From Anisodus tanguticus (taxonomy: Eukaryota > Streptophyta > Magnoliopsida > Solanales > Solanaceae), in the NCBI GenBank assembly GCA_034509755.1, contig CM067546.1, forward strand, positions 16,846,615 through 16,910,614: 64,000 bases of DNA, read 5' to 3'. A model generated the notes under the pieces. It did no database searches. It was not told the DNA's origin and saw only the letters and a list, made by a program, of their open reading frames with translations. The translations under genes were made by a program, and so were the position numbers. The stretch's first letter is position 1. Each line of letters starts with the position of its first letter. Positions 59,551 through 64,000 of this stretch are shown here, piece by piece.

Positions 59551-59758
59551 AACTTGGTATCAGAGTAGTTCAGTCCTAGGGAGTCTGTGAGTCTTGCCTA
59601 GTAGAGTCTTGTTTATGGGTGTGTTGTACACCATACTTATAGACAAGACGCTGCCAGGCATTTATGGATGGTTGATGTTCCTTAGCTTCCTAGATCATGC
59701 TATAGAGTTGAGTTACATGATTTTGAGTCTTATACGTGCTCTAATTCCCTTTTAAGTT
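59551..59758 (+). ncRNA. Conserved leader with hairpin, element F
   Basis: Untranslated leader between PBS and gag start. TAGTAGAGTCT lies at 59599-59609. GTCTTGTTTAT (59606-59616) pairs with ATAGACAAGAC (59639-59649), and inside it GGTGT (59618-59622) pairs with ACACC (59628-59632). Equivalent hairpins are at 39628-39664, 52229-52270 and, on minus, 25967-25945. A role in RNA dimerisation or packaging is inference. Confidence 0.5.
59554..59567 (+). other. Primer binding site of element F
   Basis: TTGGTATCAGAGTA, Met-tRNA type in its first 12 bases, three bases after the LTR end. Confidence 0.85.
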
Positions 59759-61130
59759 ATGCCTGTTACTACAAGAGCTACCGCTAGTTATCGTGCCGGT
59801 TCTGATAGGGGTAAAGGTACCTGTAATGCTTCGCCCAACCAAATTGATAGAATTGAAGCTTAGGAAGAGTCGCACTCCCACGTAGCACCGATTCCACCCG
59901 TTTAGGAGGAGACTAGAGGAGGTGCACTGCCTCTACCTCCTCAAGACACAGTACCTCCAGTTCCACAGAATCCTGTTTCTCCAGTTCCTCCACCCGAGTC
60001 TTCTGAGAAAGGAGTGGAAAATGTCGTACAGTTATTAGCACAGATAGTAGCTAACTAGCAGCATTAGATAAGCGTTTCAACAGGCGTTAGATATTTTGAT
60101 GATAGTTGAAGTTCTAGGACTCGAGAATTTCTCAGGTTGAGTTCGCTAGTATATACCGGGATTGATCCAAATGCGGTCCCCAAGACTTTATTGATCAGAT
60201 ATTGTGAGTATTGTGAGTGATACATGCTTCAGAGATGGAGGCGGTAGAGTTTGCCTCTTTCAGGTTACGCGATGTGACTGTTATATGGTATGAGGCCTAG
60301 GAGCGGTCTCAAGGACCAGATGCTCCTCCAGTTGTGTGAGAGGTGTTTTCAGAAGCCTTTCTGGATCATTACTTTCCATTAAAGGTACGAGAGGCTAAAG
60401 TGGAGCAATTTTTAAACCTCAAACAAAAGGGCAAGAGTATAAAGGAATACAGTCTACAGTAGACTCTCTTGCTAGGTATGCTGAAAATATTATGGACACA
60501 ATGAGGGTTCGAATTCATTGGTTCATAGCAGGTTTGGATCCACATCTGATTGGGGAGTGTACGACAGCCTCACTGAATAGAGATATGGATATTTCTAGAA
60601 TACAGGCATATGATCAAGGCATTGAGGACCGCAAGTAGCAACTTCGAGAGGATAGAAGTGCAGAGAGGGAATTGACCGAGAGGGCTAGGTCAGTCGGGTC
60701 ATTCAGAGAGGCATCAAGTAGCTCTAGGCAGAAATTTCCTAGACATCCGCCTAGGTTTGCCACTAGTGCTCCATCTCAGTTCTAGGAGCCGAGATATGAC
60801 ATATACGCTTAGCTAGGACCCGGACAGAGTTTGAGAGCTTTTAATATTCAGAGGCAGGGATGTTCAGGACAGATGAGACCTGTATTACCGCCATATAGTC
60901 AGTGTGGTAGGAAACACATATGATGATGTCTTAAGGGTTTCGATGGGTATTATTCCTGCGGGGATCCTAGTCACTATATACGTCAGTGCCCAAGTAGAGG
61001 TAGAGGTAGTGTAACTCAGTCGACGGTATCGATAACAACATCTTCAAAAGTGTACATCCGTAGAGTGGTGGGTCGCATACCTCTGCAGGTAGGGGCAGAG
61101 TCCGAGGAGGGGAAGCTTATGGTCTAAGTG
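59759..61130 (+). pseudogene. gag of element F
   Basis: Starts MPVTTRATASYRAGSDRGKG, a normal Tekay gag start, then a TAG at 59861. A Pro-rich stretch (PPVPQNPVSPVPPPESSEKG) follows, then capsid phrases such as IDPNAVPK, WYEA-stop-ERSQ and REAKVEQFLNLKQKGKS. A zinc-knuckle region with YSQCGRKH and GYYSCGDPSHYIRQCP-like residues is at 60890-60995. Stops and shifts throughout. Confidence 0.8.
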
Positions 61131-61149
61131 GTGCTCAGAACCGCATCTA

Positions 61150-61850
61150 TGCTTTATCCGGTCGCTAGGATTTGGAGTCATCTCCAGATGTGGTTATAGG
61201 TATACTATTTGTCTTCAGCTATGATGTTTATGCACTAATAGATCCAAGCTCCAATTTGTCCTATGTTACACCTTTTGTTGCTAGCAAATTTGTATTTGAA
61301 CCAAATTTTTTGTCTAAACCATACGAAGTGGCTACACTGGTTGGTGAGATAATTGTAGCATAGCGAATTTATAGGAATTGTACTATGATGGTCTATAATT
61401 GCCCTACTTTGGCTAATTTAGCGGAATTACTTATGGTTGATTTTGATGTCATTCTATGCATGTATTGGTTGACTTTTTGTTATGCTAATGTCAATTGTGT
61501 ACCAATGATTGTTAAGTTCAATTTTCCAGGCGAGCCGAGCCTTGAGTGGAAAGGCAACTCTTCTACGCCTAAATATAGGTTTATTTCCAACTTGAAGGCC
61601 AAGAAAATGATATCCAAAGGATATATTAATCATTTGGTTTGGATCAGGGATGCATATGCAGAGCCTTTGACCCTTCAGTTTGTCCCTGTAGTCAATGAAT
61701 TTCCTGTTGTATTTCTGGATGAGCTTATGGGCATCCCTCCAGAGCGGGAGATTAAGTTCACTATCAACGTACTTCTATTTATGCAACTGATATCTATCCT
61801 TCATTACCGAATAGATCCGACTGAACTGAGGGAGTTGAAGGATTAGTTGA
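61150..61850 (+). pseudogene. Aspartic protease of element F
   Basis: LESSPDVVIGILFVFSYDVY then ALIDPSSNLSYVTPFVASKF: the plant gypsy protease loop ALIDPGST with Gly changed to Ser. A TAG at 61361 follows GEIIVA (family Q). The next frame carries ADLAELLMVDFDVIL-like and PLTLQFVPVVNEFPVVFLDE, ending at a TAG at 61844 in LKDQL. Confidence 0.88.
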
Positions 61851-62520
61851 AGGATTTACTGGAGAGAGGTTTTATCAAACCTAGAACTTTGCCATGGGGT
61901 GCGCCAGTATTGTTTGTTAGTTAGAAGGATGGCTTCTTAAGAATGTGCATCAATTATAGGTAATTAAATAAGGTCACCATCAACAATAAGTATCCACTTC
62001 CTAGAGTCAATGATTTATTCGATCAGTTGTAGGGTGATAAGTATTTCTCAAAGATGGATTTAAGATCGGCATACCATCAATTGAGGGTAAAAGAGAAAGA
62101 CATTCCGATAACAACCTTTCGAACCAGGTATGGTCATTTTGAGTTTCGGGTGATGTCTTTTTGATTTTTTAATGCGCCAAGGGCCTTCATAGATTTAATT
62201 AATCGAGTTTTCAATCTATTTTTAGATATCTTCATGTTTGTTGATGATATTTTGGTGTACTCGCGGACTGAGGCTGACTATGCAGATCATCGTCTAGCGG
62301 TGTTACAGATGCTCAAAAATCGTAAGTTGTATTCCAAGTTCTCCAAATGCGAATTTTGGAAAACACTGTTGCATTTTTTGGGCCACATTATCTCATCGGA
62401 AGGTATTAAGGTGGATCACCAAAATATTGAAGCTGTAAAGAATTGGCTGAGGCCCATGACTCCTACCAAAGTAGAATTTTTAGTTAAAATGGTTTTTTGG
62501 GAGATAGAGAAAGATAAAAA
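61850..62520 (+). pseudogene. Reverse transcriptase of element F
   Basis: LERGFIKPRTLPWGAPVLFV, MCINYR, NKYPLPRVNDLFDQL, YFSKMDLRSAYHQLRV (catalytic Asp in MDLR), FRTRYGHFEFRVMSF, AFIDLINRVF and FVDDILVYSRTEADY (YxDD-type box). Then LYSKFSKCEFWKTLLHFLGH. Stops: TAG after INYR and in FDQLQ, TGA after VMSF. Close to full length, not functional. Confidence 0.9.
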
Positions 62521-62529
62521 ACTCGTAGC

Positions 62530-63165
62530 TTCTTGGAACTAGTAGGATATTATCGGAGATTTGTGGAAGGTTTTTCTTCTATCTTCGCACCTATGACCAA
62601 GCTCACTCACAAGGTAGCTAAGTTTCAGTGGACATATGCGTGTGAGCGTAGTTTTTAAGAATTGAAGGACATGTTGACATCTGCACCTGAGTTAGCCCTT
62701 TCCTAAGGTACCGTACCAATAGGTATGTGGTTTACTTTGATGCCTCTAGAGTTGGCATAGGTTGTCTTCTAATGCATCACAGGAAGGTTATAGCATATGC
62801 TTCGAGGTAGTTAAGGAAGCATGAGGTGAACTATCCGACACATGATCTTAAGTTAGCAGTGGTAATCTTTTCCCTGAAGATGTGGCGTCATTATTTATAT
62901 AGAGTTCATGTTGAAATATTCGCAGACCATAAGTGTCTACAATATATATTTCATCAAAAGAAGCTGAATTTAAGGCAAAGAAGGTGCTAGAATTATTAAA
63001 GGACTACAATGTCGACATTTTATACCACCCCGACAACTCAAATGTCATAGCGGATGCTTTAATCCGCAAGTCTATGGGATGTTTGGATCGCATTAAATCT
63101 AACAAGTTGCAGATGACCAAAGAACTACGTCGCCTAGCCAGTTTAAATATGTGACTTTTGGATAC
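62530..63165 (+). pseudogene. RNase H of element F
   Basis: GYYRRFVEGFSSIFAPMTKL, WTYACERSF-stop-ELKDMLTSAP, VYFDASRVGIGC-like (shifted), ASRQLRKHE-like with TAG at 62808, and HKCLQYIFHQKKLN then LLKDYNVDILYHPDNSNVIA with DALIRKS. Order and spacing are normal, with several shifts. Confidence 0.85.
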
Positions 63166-63299
63166 AAATAACAGAGGAGCGGTGGTGCAGAATACCACAA
63201 AATCATCTTTAATAGCTGAAGTGAAAGCAATAAAATTTTAGGACCCCGAGTTGGTCCTAATAAAAGAAGGAATTCCCCTACAGAAGAAGTCGATATTGG

Positions 63300-64000
63300 A
63301 ACTTACATGAGATTGAGTCCTTAGATATCAAGGTCGACTATGTGTACCGGGTGTAGGAGTACTCTGAGAGCAAATCATGGCTGAAATCCACTGTCCAAAT
63401 ATTCCATGCATCCTGGATCAACAAAGATGTATCATGACCTTCTACAGGTTTATTGGTGGAATGACATGAAGAAAGATATTACAACATTCGTAGCTCAATA
63501 CCTGAATTGTTAGCAAGTTAAGATCGAGCATGAAAAGCCTGGAGGCTTGATTCAGAATATTGAGATTCCTACTTGGAAATGGCAAATGAACAATATGTAT
63601 TTTATCACTAGATTACCCCGTTCTTATCAAAAGTTTATTCCATTTGGGTTATCATCGACAGAGTCACGAAATTAGCTTATTTTATATTTGTTCCCACTAC
63701 CTTCTCAGTGGAGGATTACGCCAAGTTGTATATCAAGGAAATATTTTGGTTGCATGGCATTCCGATCTCTAATATATCAGACAGAGGTGCTCAATTTATG
63801 ACTCACTTTTGGAGGTCATTTCAGAAAGGTTTAGGCACCCAAGTGAACTTTAGCACAACCTTTCATCCATAGACTAACGGTCATGCCGAGCACACAATAT
63901 AGACACTCGAGGACATGCTACGGGCTTGTGTATTAGATTTCAAAAGTAGTTGGGATGATAATTTTCCCCTTATCGAGTTCAATTACAATAACAACTATCA
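63300..64000 (+). pseudogene. Integrase of element F, cut by window end
   Basis: The zinc-binding part has STKMYHDLLQVYWWNDMKKD and FVAQYLNC followed by TAG (63511). The core starts QMNNMYFITRLPRS: the family has MDF, so the first catalytic Asp is Tyr. Later ISDRGAQF (second Asp), TFHP-TAG-TNGHAEHTI-TAG-TLEDMLRACV, with the Glu present. A shift near 63640 divides the core. The last bases are in the conserved FKSSWDDNFPLIEFNYNNNY block. Confidence 0.87.

Larger units (their letters stand above)
59551..64000 (+). mobile_element. Gypsy element F internal region (continues past window end)
   Basis: Leader, gag, PR, RT, RNase H and IN follow in the Tekay/chromovirus order; chromodomain and 3' LTR lie outside the window. 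Compared with A and the 38 kb element, F keeps full-length domain spacing, but it has many stops, mostly TAG at Gln positions. Confidence 0.9.

Overview
The window is nuclear DNA of a flowering plant, most likely from the Solanaceae. It is AT-rich, its one intact gene has spliceable introns, it carries remnants of the tRNA-derived SINE type common in that family (3' part ending in GTTG repeats), and it is packed with Ty3/gypsy elements with long LTRs. I recognise one intact host gene in 64 kb: a four-exon PLAC8-domain gene of the cell number regulator 6 type at 14074-17473. Almost everything else is transposable element, much of it nested.

Layout. 1-2422: 3' part of a Ty1/copia element. 2786-3159: a 178-bp-arm foldback. 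4640-5682: an L1-type LINE 3' end split by a head-to-tail LTR dimer (4917-5493, target duplication GCAAG). 5683-11150: gypsy LTR relics, one split by a solo LTR (6342-8271, duplication ATATC). 11153-13498: a solo LTR just upstream of the PLAC8 gene. 18934-27915: a minus-strand chromovirus-type gypsy element with both LTRs, PBS, gag, PR, RT, RNase H, IN, chromodomain and PPT. 28033-29461: SINE, Stowaway MITE, and an RTE-type LINE split by a TRIM element. 29462-38076: a pair of long LTRs flanking 3.7 kb without gag-pol but with an antisense 'putative plant transposon protein' pseudogene. 38077-43590: a decayed gypsy element with a 28-30 bp minisatellite in its LTR. 43591-49544: Tat/Ogre-type pol on the minus strand, followed by a stack of unrelated tandem repeats. 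49545-64000: a gypsy element (called F here) whose 5' LTR is split by a structurally complete gypsy element (A, 49836-57882, duplication ATAAA); F's pol runs off the window end.

None of the elements looks able to move by itself: coding regions carry stops and frameshifts, and many stops are TAG where the family has CAG (Gln), as expected from deamination of CHG-methylated cytosine. LTR starts, PBS sites (all initiator-Met type), polypurine tracts and target duplications are still readable, so insertion order can be worked out in several places.

Most worth a second look: (1) a hairpin downstream of the PBS, preceded by a TAGTAGAGTCT-like block, kept in four gypsy elements although the stem sequences differ; (2) the LTR of element A carries what looks like a captured host-gene fragment, exon plus intron plus next exon start; (3) the antisense plant transposon protein inside a gag-pol-free LTR element; (4) the run of at least five unrelated minisatellites behind the Tat pol; (5) the CAG-to-TAG signature.
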